From contig NZ_HE978512.1 of assembly GCF_000311725.1 (NCBI RefSeq), positions 529,218 through 593,217 of the forward strand: 64,000 nt of DNA, read 5' to 3'. This document shows, one piece after another, positions 17,799 to 26,305 of this stretch. Below the pieces are notes generated by a model, which had not been told where the DNA came from, did not search any database, and worked only from the letters and a program-made list of their open reading frames with translations. Made by a program: the position numbers and the translations under genes. Source of the DNA: Robertmurraya massiliosenegalensis JC6 (GTDB taxonomy: Bacteria; Bacillota; Bacilli; Bacillales; Cytobacillaceae). The first letter of the stretch is position 1. Every line of letters starts with the position of its first letter.

Positions 17799-18625
17799 TA
17801 TGATTCCCCCTTTACAGTAAACAGTTCTTTCTTTTCTAGAAGGATAGACAGTAATTGTTCCACTTGTTCCTGTTGGTTCCCTTCAAGCATGATGCCTCCT
17901 TCAGGTTTTGGCGGTGCCCATACCTTTGAGACAATTGTTGGTGAACCCTTTAATCCTAATTGCTTAATATCAACATCCTCTAAATCATCGACAGACCAAA
18001 TATGCGGATTGTATTGTGCTGCTTTTAGCATGTTCGGAAATGGTGAATACGGCACTTCATTAATCGTTTTTTCCACGGAAAGTAAGCAGGGTAACGTCGA
18101 TTGCACGACTTCATATCCGTCTTCGAGCTTACGATGAACAACCATCTTCCCCTCTTCTCTGCTGACCTCAACGACTTTATTAACAGAGGTTAGCGGGGGA
18201 ATATCAAGACGTCTTGCAATACCTGGTCCAACTTGTCCTGTATCCCCGTCGATCGACATCTTCCCGCAAATGATTAGGTCCACAGGTTTTTCTTTTGAAA
18301 TTTTATGGATCGCCTTTGTTAACGCATAACTCGTCGCCAACGTATCCGCACCAGCAAACCTCCGATCAGTAATCAAATAGCCTTCATCTGCACCGATTTC
18401 AATACACTTCTTAATTGCCTTAACAGCAGGTGGTGGCCCCATCGTCAACACAGAAACAATACCGCCATAACGCCCCCTCAAACGTACGGCTTCTTCCACT
18501 GCATGGGCATCATATGGATTTAAAATCGCTGGTGCTGTCCTTCGGTCCATCGTATTTGTTTTCGGATTCATTTTGATAATCTTCGTGTCCGGAACTTGTT
18601 TAATACACGCTACAATATGCAGCAT
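17798..18625 (-). CDS. fixA: FixA, electron-transfer flavoprotein beta subunit
   Basis: A 275-residue ETF-beta homologue, first gene of fixABCX. It opens with HIVACIKQVPDT and carries NPYDAHAVEEAVRLR, IDGDTGQVGPGIA and the C-terminal ETF-beta segment. In bifurcating ETFs FixA binds the flavin that takes NADH electrons. Its ATG follows a GGAGGGGATGGG-like site. FixABCX complexes use NADH to reduce quinone and a low-potential ferredoxin or flavodoxin together; in non-diazotrophs the ferredoxin user varies. No nif genes occur here. Confidence 0.95.
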   Translation of the reverse strand: MLHIVACIKQVPDTKIIKMNPKTNTMDRRTAPAILNPYDAHAVEEAVRLRGRYGGIVSVLTMGPPPAVKAIKKCIEIGADEGYLITDRRFAGADTLATSYALTKAIHKISKEKPVDLIICGKMSIDGDTGQVGPGIARRLDIPPLTSVNKVVEVSREEGKMVVHRKLEDGYEVVQSTLPCLLSVEKTINEVPYSPFPNMLKAAQYNPHIWSVDDLEDVDIKQLGLKGSPTIVSKVWAPPKPEGGIMLEGNQQEQVEQLLSILLEKKELFTVKGES

Positions 18626-18727
18626 CCCATCCCCTCCTTCTTAGTACCTGAGAAGCATGCCTTAGCCTGTTTACTTTAACTATATTAAGCTCTAGGTTCA
18701 TAAATTCGAATATTCGCAAAAAACCCC

Positions 18728-18794
18728 ATAAAAAAGAAGGCTCTCCTCGATAAAATGCCGCATGGACATGTTTATCGAAGAAAAACCTTCTTTC
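18728..18794 (-). terminator. Terminator after treR
   Basis: On the minus strand AAAGAAGG...CGATAAA pairs with TTTATCG...CCTTCTTT and is followed by TTTTTAT, immediately after the treR stop at 18799. Confidence 0.82.
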
Positions 18795-18798
18795 TTAT

Positions 18799-19515
18799 TT
18801 AAAGATGATTCCGTCTTGCGAAATCAACAAATCTAAATTTATCTGGGCGATGGCGTGATTCCGTATATTGAAATAGGCTTGCATCTTCTAAATAGACGTA
18901 ATTTTTGATGATCACGACATTGTGAAAACCTTCTAAGTCTAGAAGTTCTCGATCTTCATCTGTTGGTTCCTCGACGATGATTTCTTTTTTAGCAAAACTA
19001 ATATTTAGCTGTAAATCATTTTCGAGATATTCATAGATTGAGTTTTCACAAACTTCCTTTGTCAGTTCCGGAACAAATTTTTTCATTAAATAGTCTTTAT
19101 CTAAGATCACATTTTCTCCATCGATCTGCCGAACTCGAAAAACTTGCCAAACGAGGTCCTTGCTAGTGATCGATAAGTGGCTTTGAACTTGTTTCTCTGG
19201 CTTCACCAACGCTAATTCATGGACAATCGTACGATGTTTTTTGCCCATTTTCGTCGTTAATTCTTTGAAGCTCGTTAAACCAGAAACAGGGAAATCGACT
19301 TTTTTACTTTTTATAACGACAGATCCCTTTCCTCTAATCTTCTGAATATAGCCATTTTGTGATAAAAGATTTAATGCCTTCCGGATCGTTTCTCTGGAAG
19401 TATTATAATGATCCTTCAACTCATGTTCAGATGGTAAAAGAGAATTGAAGGCGAGTTCCCCCGCCTCTATTTTCCCAACAATATCGTTATGAATCATTAA
19501 ATACTTATTCGTCAT
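18799..19515 (-). CDS. treR: TreR, trehalose operon repressor (GntR/UTRA family)
   Basis: A 238-residue regulator. The N-terminal winged helix (LPSEHELKDHYNTSRETIRKAL split around residues 27-48) binds DNA. The C-terminal UTRA domain (~85-235) binds the effector, trehalose-6-phosphate in Bacillus. It is the third gene of treP-treC-treR, as in B. subtilis, 15 bp after the hydrolase gene. Two matching operators precede treP. Confidence 0.95.
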   Translation of the reverse strand: MTNKYLMIHNDIVGKIEAGELAFNSLLPSEHELKDHYNTSRETIRKALNLLSQNGYIQKIRGKGSVVIKSKKVDFPVSGLTSFKELTTKMGKKHRTIVHELALVKPEKQVQSHLSITSKDLVWQVFRVRQIDGENVILDKDYLMKKFVPELTKEVCENSIYEYLENDLQLNISFAKKEIIVEEPTDEDRELLDLEGFHNVVIIKNYVYLEDASLFQYTESRHRPDKFRFVDFARRNHL

Positions 19516-19530
19516 CTCAAAAACTCCAAT

Positions 19531-21204
19531 TTACTTTTTTAAATAGTAGACAATCGATTCATATGGACGCAATGTGAATCGATTCGGATCCTGTGGTGAG
19601 TCAGGATAGTTTGAAAGCAAGATTTCACTTGAGTAACCCTTCATGTCCACTTGTTCAGGTCGGGTAAATTTAACCTCTTTTGCATAGAAGTTATTTACAA
19701 CGAGTAATTTCTCATTTCCATTTTCCCGTATATAAGCAAAAATAGCATCATGCTCAGGTAAAAGCAATTCATAGCCGCCAACTGTCACAATATCATAATC
19801 TTTTCTAAGTTGAATTAACTTTTGATAGTGATAGAAAATGGAGTTATCATCTGCCATCGCATTTTTCGCATTAATTTCCTTATAATTAGCTGCTGTCCCA
19901 ATCCATGGTGTACCTGTTGTAAATCCAGCATGTTTACGGTCATCCCATTGGACAGGAGTCCTTGAATTATCACGAGACTTTTGCTTAAGAATATCGTAAA
20001 TTTCCTGTTCTGATTTTCCACTTTCCTTTAAAATTTGAAACATATTTAAAGATTCTATATCACGATAATCTTCAATTTTATCAAAGTTTGGATTGGTCAT
20101 CCCGAATTCTTCGCCTTGATAAATATACGGAGTTCCTTGCATCATATGAATCGTCGTTCCAAGCATCTTCGCTGATTCACGATGATACTCCTTATCATTT
20201 CCAAAACGAGACACAATTCTTGGCTGGTCATGGTTACACCAAAATAAGGCGTTCCAGCCGCCGCCCTTGTTCATTTCAACTTGCCATTCGGAAAGAATTC
20301 GCTTCAGCTTTAAAAAATCAAAGTCAGCTTTCGTCCACTTTTCCCCGTTCGGATAATCAACTTTTAGATGGTGGAAGCTGAACGTCATATCCAATTCTTT
20401 TCGATTCGGATTCGTGTATTTAATACAATTATCAATAGAAGTAGAAGACATTTCTCCCACCGTCATCATATCATATTTGGCAAATACCTCTGTATTCATT
20501 TCATGGAGATACTCGTGAATTTTCGGTCCATCCGTGTAAAATTTACGACCATCTCCAGGTGGTGCATCATTGGGAAACTGTTGATCTTTAGAAATTAGGT
20601 TAATAACATCTAAACGGAATCCATCGACCCCTTTATCAAGCCAAAACTTCATCATATCGTAGACTGCAGTTCGGACTTTATCATTTTCCCAATTCAAATC
20701 GGCTTGTGTCACATCAAACAGGTGAAGATAATATTGGCCTGTTTGCTCATCATATTGCCAAGCATTGCCGCCAAACTTTGACTCCCAATTTGTCGGTGGC
20801 TCTCCCTCTTTGCCATCCTTCCAAATATAAAAATCGCGGTATTCGTTATCCTTAGAAGAGCGCGATTCGACGAACCACTGATGTTCAGTCGACGTATGAT
20901 TCACGACGATATCCATGATTATTTTAATATTGCGTTTATGCGCTTCCTCTAGAAGCTGATCGAAATCTTCCATTGTTCCATAGGGCTCAAAAATATTGAA
21001 ATAGTCACGAATATCATAACCATTATCATTTTGTGGCGAATCATAGATTGGCGTAATCCAGACAACATCCACACCTAACTTAGATAGGTAGTCCAATTTT
21101 TGAATAATTCCTTGTATGTCACCGACACCATTTCCTGTCGTGTCACAAAAACTTTTCGGATAAATTTGATAAACAACTGATTTTTTCCACCAAGGCTGAG
21201 TCAA
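19531..21204 (-). CDS. treA: Trehalose-6-phosphate hydrolase (GH13)
   Basis: A 557-residue cytoplasmic GH13 enzyme (called treA in Bacillus, treC elsewhere) that splits trehalose-6-phosphate into glucose and glucose-6-phosphate. It shows VVYQIYPKSFCDTTGNGVGD, MDIVVNHTS, the nucleophile in GFRLDVINL, the acid Glu in TVGEMSS and NHDQPR. The open frame extends to 21273, but alignment with TreA proteins points to the TTG at 21204 giving MTQPWWKKS. It lies between treP and treR. Confidence 0.94.
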   Translation of the reverse strand: MTQPWWKKSVVYQIYPKSFCDTTGNGVGDIQGIIQKLDYLSKLGVDVVWITPIYDSPQNDNGYDIRDYFNIFEPYGTMEDFDQLLEEAHKRNIKIIMDIVVNHTSTEHQWFVESRSSKDNEYRDFYIWKDGKEGEPPTNWESKFGGNAWQYDEQTGQYYLHLFDVTQADLNWENDKVRTAVYDMMKFWLDKGVDGFRLDVINLISKDQQFPNDAPPGDGRKFYTDGPKIHEYLHEMNTEVFAKYDMMTVGEMSSTSIDNCIKYTNPNRKELDMTFSFHHLKVDYPNGEKWTKADFDFLKLKRILSEWQVEMNKGGGWNALFWCNHDQPRIVSRFGNDKEYHRESAKMLGTTIHMMQGTPYIYQGEEFGMTNPNFDKIEDYRDIESLNMFQILKESGKSEQEIYDILKQKSRDNSRTPVQWDDRKHAGFTTGTPWIGTAANYKEINAKNAMADDNSIFYHYQKLIQLRKDYDIVTVGGYELLLPEHDAIFAYIRENGNEKLLVVNNFYAKEVKFTRPEQVDMKGYSSEILLSNYPDSPQDPNRFTLRPYESIVYYLKK

Positions 21205-21343
21205 ACCAACACACCTGCCCTTTACTTTTTTCTGTACTGAGAACGTTTTGCTTAGTTTGCGAAAACGTCTCAATCATGATGCATTTCCTTGTAGGTGTCC
21301 AATAGTGAAAAGCTTAATTTTTCACATGGACATGAATAGTAAA

Positions 21344-21366
21344 AGAGGAACATATGAATGTCCCTC
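21344..21366 (-). terminator. Possible attenuator hairpin between treP and treA
   Basis: On the minus strand AGAGGgACAT pairs with ATGTtCCTCT and is followed by TTTTAC, a weak terminator-like signal inside the operon. A second hairpin (TGTCCA...TGGACA) lies at 21296-21332. Partial termination could raise treP over treA. Confidence 0.45.
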
Positions 21367-21412
21367 TCAAAGTATAGGAAATTAAGAAGTCGTTAAAATG
21401 GAGTTCTCTTTT

Positions 21413-22840
21413 CTATTTGCGATTGAAATTAATCTTACCTACGTTTGCTTTAGCAAAAACGACGGTTAAGATAAATGGAATGACGATTGCTACAACCATG
21501 GCAATGGCGAATGTGAGCATATGCTGTGGTTGGATAGAAAGAATTCCTGGAATTCCTCCAACACCGATAGAGTTTGCCATGACATTGCTTCCTACCGAAA
21601 TGACGGCAGCCACAGCTGATCCAATCATCGCAGCTAAGAACGGAAAGCCGTATTTTAAGTTAATCCCGAACATCGCTGGCTCTGTGACACCAAGATAACA
21701 AGAGATTGTTGCTGGAATGGAAACTTGCTTTTCCTCTTCGTTCTTACGATTGATGTAAATCATCGCTAGAACAGCAGAACCTTGTGCGATATTAGATAAT
21801 GCGATCATCGGCCAAAGATTCGTTCCATCAAATTCGCTCATTAACTGTAAATCAATGGCATTCGTCATATGGTGTAAACCAGTGATAACAAGTGGTGCAT
21901 AAGCGAAACCAAAGACTGCGGCAAATAACCAACCAAATGCAGAAGTTAAACCAGAGTATACTACATCTGAAATAAATGCTCCAATTTGCCAACCAATCGG
22001 TCCAAGAACCGTATGTGCGATCAATACTGTTGGAACTAAAGCAAAGAATGGAACGACAATCATAGAAATTGCATTCGGTACGATTTTTCTTAGTTTAAGT
22101 TCAAGGAATGAAAGCAATAAACCTGCTAAGATAGCTGGGATAACTTGTGCTTGATAACCAATCATATCAATTTGCGCAAATCCGAAATCCCAGAATGGAA
22201 CTTCTGTTGCTTCTGCCACTCCATATGCATTTAATAGCTGCGGAGAAACGAGCGTAATCCCTAAAACAATCCCGAGAATTGGCGTAGCTCCCATTTTTCT
22301 TGCTACCGCCCATGTAATTCCGACCGGTAAGAAGTGGAATATCGCCTCACCGATAAGCCATAAAAAGGCATGTGTACCTGCCCAAAATTGTGAAATCTCT
22401 ACTAATGACTTTGTGCCATCTTCAAACATTTTAATGTCACCGATTACATTTCGGAAACCGAGAATAAGACCCCCAACGACAATCGCTGGAATTAATGGTG
22501 TAAAAATATCTGCTAGGTGAGCAATCATTCGTTGCAGAAAGTTCATATTTTGCTTCGCTGCTTCTTTTGCCTCATCCTTCGATGTATCACTTACCCCTGC
22601 AATTTTCGTGAATTCATTATAAAATGTGGAAACTTCATTTCCTACGATAACTTGAAACTGTCCTGCTTGTGTGAACGTCCCCTTTACAAGCCCAATCGCT
22701 TCAATTTTTTCAACATCCGCTTTCTTTGGATCCTTTAAAACAAATCGCATTCTAGTCGCACAATGGGTCACAACTGAAATGTTTTCACTGCCGCCAATGT
22801 GCTCCAGTAACTCTTGTGCTGGTTGAGTATATTTACTCAT
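21413..22840 (-). CDS. treP: Trehalose PTS permease, EIIBC
   Basis: A 475-residue PTS transporter. The EIIB domain (~1-85) has the phosphorylated Cys in VTHCATRMRFVLKD, and the EIIC domain has ~10 helices with HHMTNAIDLQLM near the sugar site. There is no EIIA domain, so phosphate must come from a separate EIIA(Glc)-type protein; one is encoded at 59492-59983. The ATG at 22840 is preceded by GGGGGAAAAA, preferred to the GTG at 22852. First gene of the tre operon. Confidence 0.95.
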   Translation of the reverse strand: MSKYTQPAQELLEHIGGSENISVVTHCATRMRFVLKDPKKADVEKIEAIGLVKGTFTQAGQFQVIVGNEVSTFYNEFTKIAGVSDTSKDEAKEAAKQNMNFLQRMIAHLADIFTPLIPAIVVGGLILGFRNVIGDIKMFEDGTKSLVEISQFWAGTHAFLWLIGEAIFHFLPVGITWAVARKMGATPILGIVLGITLVSPQLLNAYGVAEATEVPFWDFGFAQIDMIGYQAQVIPAILAGLLLSFLELKLRKIVPNAISMIVVPFFALVPTVLIAHTVLGPIGWQIGAFISDVVYSGLTSAFGWLFAAVFGFAYAPLVITGLHHMTNAIDLQLMSEFDGTNLWPMIALSNIAQGSAVLAMIYINRKNEEEKQVSIPATISCYLGVTEPAMFGINLKYGFPFLAAMIGSAVAAVISVGSNVMANSIGVGGIPGILSIQPQHMLTFAIAMVVAIVIPFILTVVFAKANVGKINFNRK

Positions 22841-22874
22841 TTTTTCCCCCACTCTCTGTAGTTATATTTAAAAC

Positions 22875-22938
22875 AACTTGTATATACATGTTTTATGATT
22901 GCGTTTTCATCTTAACTTGTATATACATGTTTTGTCAA
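22875..22938 (-). promoter_or_regulatory. tre promoter with two TreR operators and a candidate cre
   Basis: On the minus strand TTGACA (22938-22933) and TAAGAT (22914-22909) are 18 nt apart. ACATGTATATACAAGT lies between them and again at about 22890-22875, 39 bp apart, matching the TreR palindrome. TGAAAACGCAATCA (22909-22896) matches the cre consensus at all but one position. This fits induction by trehalose-6-phosphate and CcpA repression. Confidence 0.85.
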
Positions 22939-22965
22939 TCCATTTTTCTAAAAAATTTCTCATTA

Positions 22966-23751
22966 TTATAATAATGACTCTGCTCCATCAATATAAATTT
23001 CGCTTCCTGTTATATGACTCGATTGGTTAGATGCAAGAAATAATACGAGGTCTGCTACCTGTTCGGGCTTACCGGCCTGATGTTCAAGGGGCTGACTTCC
23101 TTCAGGATATTGAATAGGAATTTCGACCTTCTTTAAGTTCTTTTTTTCTTTCCACGTATTGTCATTTATGTTCGTTTCGATTGCACCTGGACAAATCATA
23201 TTCATTCTAATGTGATACTCCGCTAGCTCCAAGGCTGCCATTTTCCCAAATCCCATTTGAGCAATTTTAGAAGTGCTGTATGCTGACATGCCAATATTTC
23301 GATATATTCGATTTCCATTAATCGAACTCGTAATGATGATACTTCCGCCATTTTTCTTCATGTATGGGATAGCGTATTTAACTGTTAAAAACGTACTTGT
23401 TAAATTATTCGATATTGTAAGTTCCCATTCAGTTGGTTCCAGATCCTCAATCGGTGTCACGACGCCATTGATTCCCGCATTAGCAAAGACAATATCTACG
23501 TTCCCCCACTGTTGTATTGTATTCTTATAGCATTGCTCTACTTCTTTCGCAGAGGAAACATTTGCTTCTAAAACTATGGCTTCACTTCCCAGTTTCTCAA
23601 TTTGTGCTTTTACGTCTTCTATATTCTCTTTATGTAAATCAACGAGGGCTACTCTTGCTCCGTTTTCAGCAAGTTTGAGTGCTGCGGCTTTGCCAATTCC
23701 TGAACCCGCTCCCGTGATAAAAGCCACTTGATCTTGAAGTCGTTTCTCCAT
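22966..23751 (-). CDS. SDR-family oxidoreductase
   Basis: A 261-residue short-chain dehydrogenase. It has the NAD(P) motif TGAGSGIGKAAALKL, NAG in FANAGING, catalytic Ser in IITSSINGNR and YSTSK (Tyr/Lys). An acidic residue after strand 2 (VALVDLHKENI) favours NAD(H). The ATG follows AAGGAGGATG. The substrate is not predictable. Its divergent neighbour is a MarR regulator gene, and it follows the tre operon without evident relation. Confidence 0.9.
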   Translation of the reverse strand: MEKRLQDQVAFITGAGSGIGKAAALKLAENGARVALVDLHKENIEDVKAQIEKLGSEAIVLEANVSSAKEVEQCYKNTIQQWGNVDIVFANAGINGVVTPIEDLEPTEWELTISNNLTSTFLTVKYAIPYMKKNGGSIIITSSINGNRIYRNIGMSAYSTSKIAQMGFGKMAALELAEYHIRMNMICPGAIETNINDNTWKEKKNLKKVEIPIQYPEGSQPLEHQAGKPEQVADLVLFLASNQSSHITGSEIYIDGAESLL

Positions 23752-23897
23752 CGAACATCCTCCTTCACCGCTTGTTATTATTAGTCATGTATTTAATCAG
23801 GTTATTTATACGGCTTTCTCAGAAAAATCCTCCCTTTTTCAATAAGTGCTGCGACTTTTTTCCCTAGACATCATTTTCTCACTTTGTTATAGTTTAT

Positions 23898-23916
23898 TAG
23901 TTACCAATGATAACTA
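23898..23916. promoter_or_regulatory. Candidate MarR autoregulatory operator
   Basis: TAGTTA and TAACTA form a perfect inverted repeat with a 7-nt spacer, immediately downstream of a TATAGT -10-like element and ~20 bp before the marR start. Confidence 0.55.
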
Positions 23917-23934
23917 TTATGCAGAGGTGATATT

Positions 23935-24354
23935 TTGAAGACATCTCAACGATTTTTCCATCAATTATTAATGCTTTACCGTCCTTTTGAGAATAAACTA
24001 GTACTTCTCCTTAACGAACATCATCTCCAACGGGCGCAATGGACGATTCTCTACTACCTGTTCAATTTTGGTTCTGCAACGCTTGTTGATCTTTCTAATT
24101 ACCAAAGTGTGGAAAAACCAACGATTACAAGAACGATTCACCAATTAGAAAAGCTCGGTTATGTAGAGCAAGTTCCAAGTCAGGATAAGCGTGAAAAACG
24201 AATTCAGCTGTCTGCACTAGGCAAAGAAATCTATAACAAGGTGCGTGTGACGATCGATCAATTTGAGGAAGAAATATTGAGGGGAATAACTGATTCAGAA
24301 CAACATGATGCCATTCGTATCATGACAGAAATCCGCAATAACATTAAGGGGTGA
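23935..24354 (+). CDS. MarR-family transcriptional regulator
   Basis: A 139-residue winged-helix regulator. The recognition region is VEKPTITRTIHQLEKLGYVEQ, followed by the wing with SQDKREKRIQLSALGKEI. The start is a TTG behind AGAGGTG. It is 5 bp upstream of an MFS transporter gene, the usual MarR-efflux arrangement, and probably represses both through the 23898 palindrome. The inducer is unknown. Confidence 0.9.
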   Translation: MKTSQRFFHQLLMLYRPFENKLVLLLNEHHLQRAQWTILYYLFNFGSATLVDLSNYQSVEKPTITRTIHQLEKLGYVEQVPSQDKREKRIQLSALGKEIYNKVRVTIDQFEEEILRGITDSEQHDAIRIMTEIRNNIKG

Positions 24355-24359
24355 TATAA

Positions 24360-25565
24360 ATGGAACAACCGACCAACAATAAACTATGGACGAAGGATTT
24401 CATCGTCGTATCCTCCGCTAACTTTTTCTTAACACTTGTCTTCTTTTTATTAATGGTCACCATTGCGGTATATGCGGTGGATGAGTATGATGCAACTACT
24501 AGTCAAGCTGGACTTGTTACCGGCATTTTCATTATTGGTACGTTAATCGGGCGACTTTTTATTGGTCGTACCATTGACATTATCGGACGTAAGCGCACAT
24601 TAATTATCGGACTGATCTTATTTACGATTACAACCTTGTTATATTATGTGCATCTTGGAATTGGCTTTTTGCTTTTTAATCGCTTTATCCATGGGATGAC
24701 GTTAGGAATGGCAAGCACAGCATGTGGTACAATCATCGCCCAAATTATCCCGAAAAATCGAAAGGGCGAAGGAATTGGCTATTTTAGCATGAGTGCCACA
24801 TTGGCTACAGCGATTGGTCCGTTCATCGGTCTTTACATGAGTCAACATACTTCTTTTCAGATGATTTTTGCTCTTTGCTTGGCTGTTGGAATTTTAAGTT
24901 TGGTCACTTCTTTCTTCATTTATGTCCCGAAGGTAGAAATGTCCCACTCTGATACAGATAAAAAAGGGTTGAAGCTCTCCGATTTTATCGAACCGAAGGC
25001 CATCCCCATCGCCTTTATAACATTAGCTATTGCGTTCTGCTACTCAAGCGTTCTATCATTTATCAACTTTTACGCAATAGAAGTCGATCTCGTGAGTGCT
25101 GCGAGCTTTTTCTTTATCGCCTATTCAGCAGCAGTTCTGATCTCAAGACCCTTTACAGGTCGCTTGATGGATATGAGAGGTGCGAACTTCGTCATGTACC
25201 CTGCATTCATCATTTTTGCTGCTGGGTTACTTCTCTTAAGTCAAACGAGTAATAGCTTTACCTTTCTATTAGCCGGTGTCCTCATTGGACTCGGCTTCGG
25301 GAACATGCAATCCTGCACCCAGGCTGTTGCTGTTAAGCTAACTCCCGTACACCGCATGGGGCTTGCCACTTCGACCTTTTTCATCTTTCTTGATGCAGGG
25401 CTCGGGTTTGGTCCGTATATCTTAGGATTTATTATTCCATTAACAGGATACAGTACTTTATATATCATTTTAGGCATTTTTGTACTCGCCAGCTCGATTC
25501 TTTATTATTTCATGCATGGAAAAAAAGACAGGATTACGGTTGTGCAAACATCTACTTCTGTATAG
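24360..25565 (+). CDS. MFS transporter
   Basis: A 401-residue, 12-helix major facilitator. The loop 2-3 motif A is GRLFIGRTIDIIGRKR, and a second copy (SRPFTGRLMDMRG) lies between helices 8 and 9. This is the pattern of DHA1-like efflux proteins. It starts directly after the MarR gene (GGGGTG as Shine-Dalgarno) and is very likely in its operon. The substrate is not predictable. No clear terminator follows; the 52-bp repeat array begins 143 bp later. Confidence 0.9.
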   Translation: MEQPTNNKLWTKDFIVVSSANFFLTLVFFLLMVTIAVYAVDEYDATTSQAGLVTGIFIIGTLIGRLFIGRTIDIIGRKRTLIIGLILFTITTLLYYVHLGIGFLLFNRFIHGMTLGMASTACGTIIAQIIPKNRKGEGIGYFSMSATLATAIGPFIGLYMSQHTSFQMIFALCLAVGILSLVTSFFIYVPKVEMSHSDTDKKGLKLSDFIEPKAIPIAFITLAIAFCYSSVLSFINFYAIEVDLVSAASFFFIAYSAAVLISRPFTGRLMDMRGANFVMYPAFIIFAAGLLLLSQTSNSFTFLLAGVLIGLGFGNMQSCTQAVAVKLTPVHRMGLATSTFFIFLDAGLGFGPYILGFIIPLTGYSTLYIILGIFVLASSILYYFMHGKKDRITVVQTSTSV

Positions 25566-25707
25566 TCTAATTTATGTTCAGCTTGTTGGAATTGAAACAC
25601 CTACAAGGGCAGCAAAAATCAATTGTGAATCATTCTCGTTCGGACTGAGTTCCCAATGAATTCAGTCCATTCGCTTGAGCTATTCGGTGCATTCTCAATC
25701 CTGGTTT

Positions 25708-26131
25708 GTCCGAATCTAGTGATTATTCGGACTCCCTCTTTGTTTTTTCGCTCTGCTCTGTCCGAATCCAGCTATTATTCGGACTCCTTCTCTGTTTTTT
25801 CGCTTCACTCTGTCCGAATCCAGCTATTATTCGGACTCCTTTTTCGTTTTTTCGCTCCGCTCTGTCCGAATCCAGCTATTATTCGGACTCCTTCTTCTTT
25901 TTTTCGCTCCACTCTGTCCGAATCCAGCTATTATTCGGACTCCCTCTTCTTTTTTTCGCTCCACTCTGTCCGAATCCAGCTATTATTCGGACTCCTTCTC
26001 TGTTTTTTCGCTTCACTCTGTCCGAATCCAGCTATTATTCGGACTCCCTCTTTGTTTTTTCGCTCCGTTCTGTCCGAATCCAGCTATTATTCGGACTCCC
26101 TCTTTGTTTTTTCGCTCCACTCTGTCCGAAT
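25708..26131. repeat. Tandem array of 52-bp hairpin units (8 full copies plus a partial one)
   Basis: GTCCGAAT begins units at 25708, 25760, 25812, 25864, 25916, 25968, 26020, 26072 and 26124, exactly 52 bp apart. In each of the first eight it is followed after 9 nt by ATTCGGAC, a perfect 8-bp inverted repeat; the ninth is cut. The spacer is a pyrimidine-rich stretch with TTTTTTCGCT. A related hairpin GGACTGA...TTCAGTCC precedes at 25642. Long open frames here (two overlapping, Ser/Tyr-rich) exist only because the unit has no stop codon in any frame. Confidence 0.95.
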
Positions 26132-26305
26132 GATGAGCTTATTTCTATTTAAGTAAAATACAGCAGTTACCATTGTCATTTGGGATGCAAGTCGTAACAG
26201 TAATGAAACTTTCACTAAAAAGTTAACAAAATATTCCTAAAAATAAATGTGCATCTAACAATTTTTTTGTAAAATATACTTATATCAATAAAAAGGATGT
26301 GGCTT

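Noticed and set aside
25708-26131. CRISPR array
   Set aside because: Period 52 bp with near-identical spacers; the palindromic unit and pyrimidine spacers are not unique spacers, and no cas genes are present.
25656-26156. Overlapping 166- and 148-residue Ser/Tyr-rich open frames
   Set aside because: They lie inside the 52-bp tandem array. Since 52 is not a multiple of three and the unit has no stop, all three frames stay open; the peptides only mirror the repeat.
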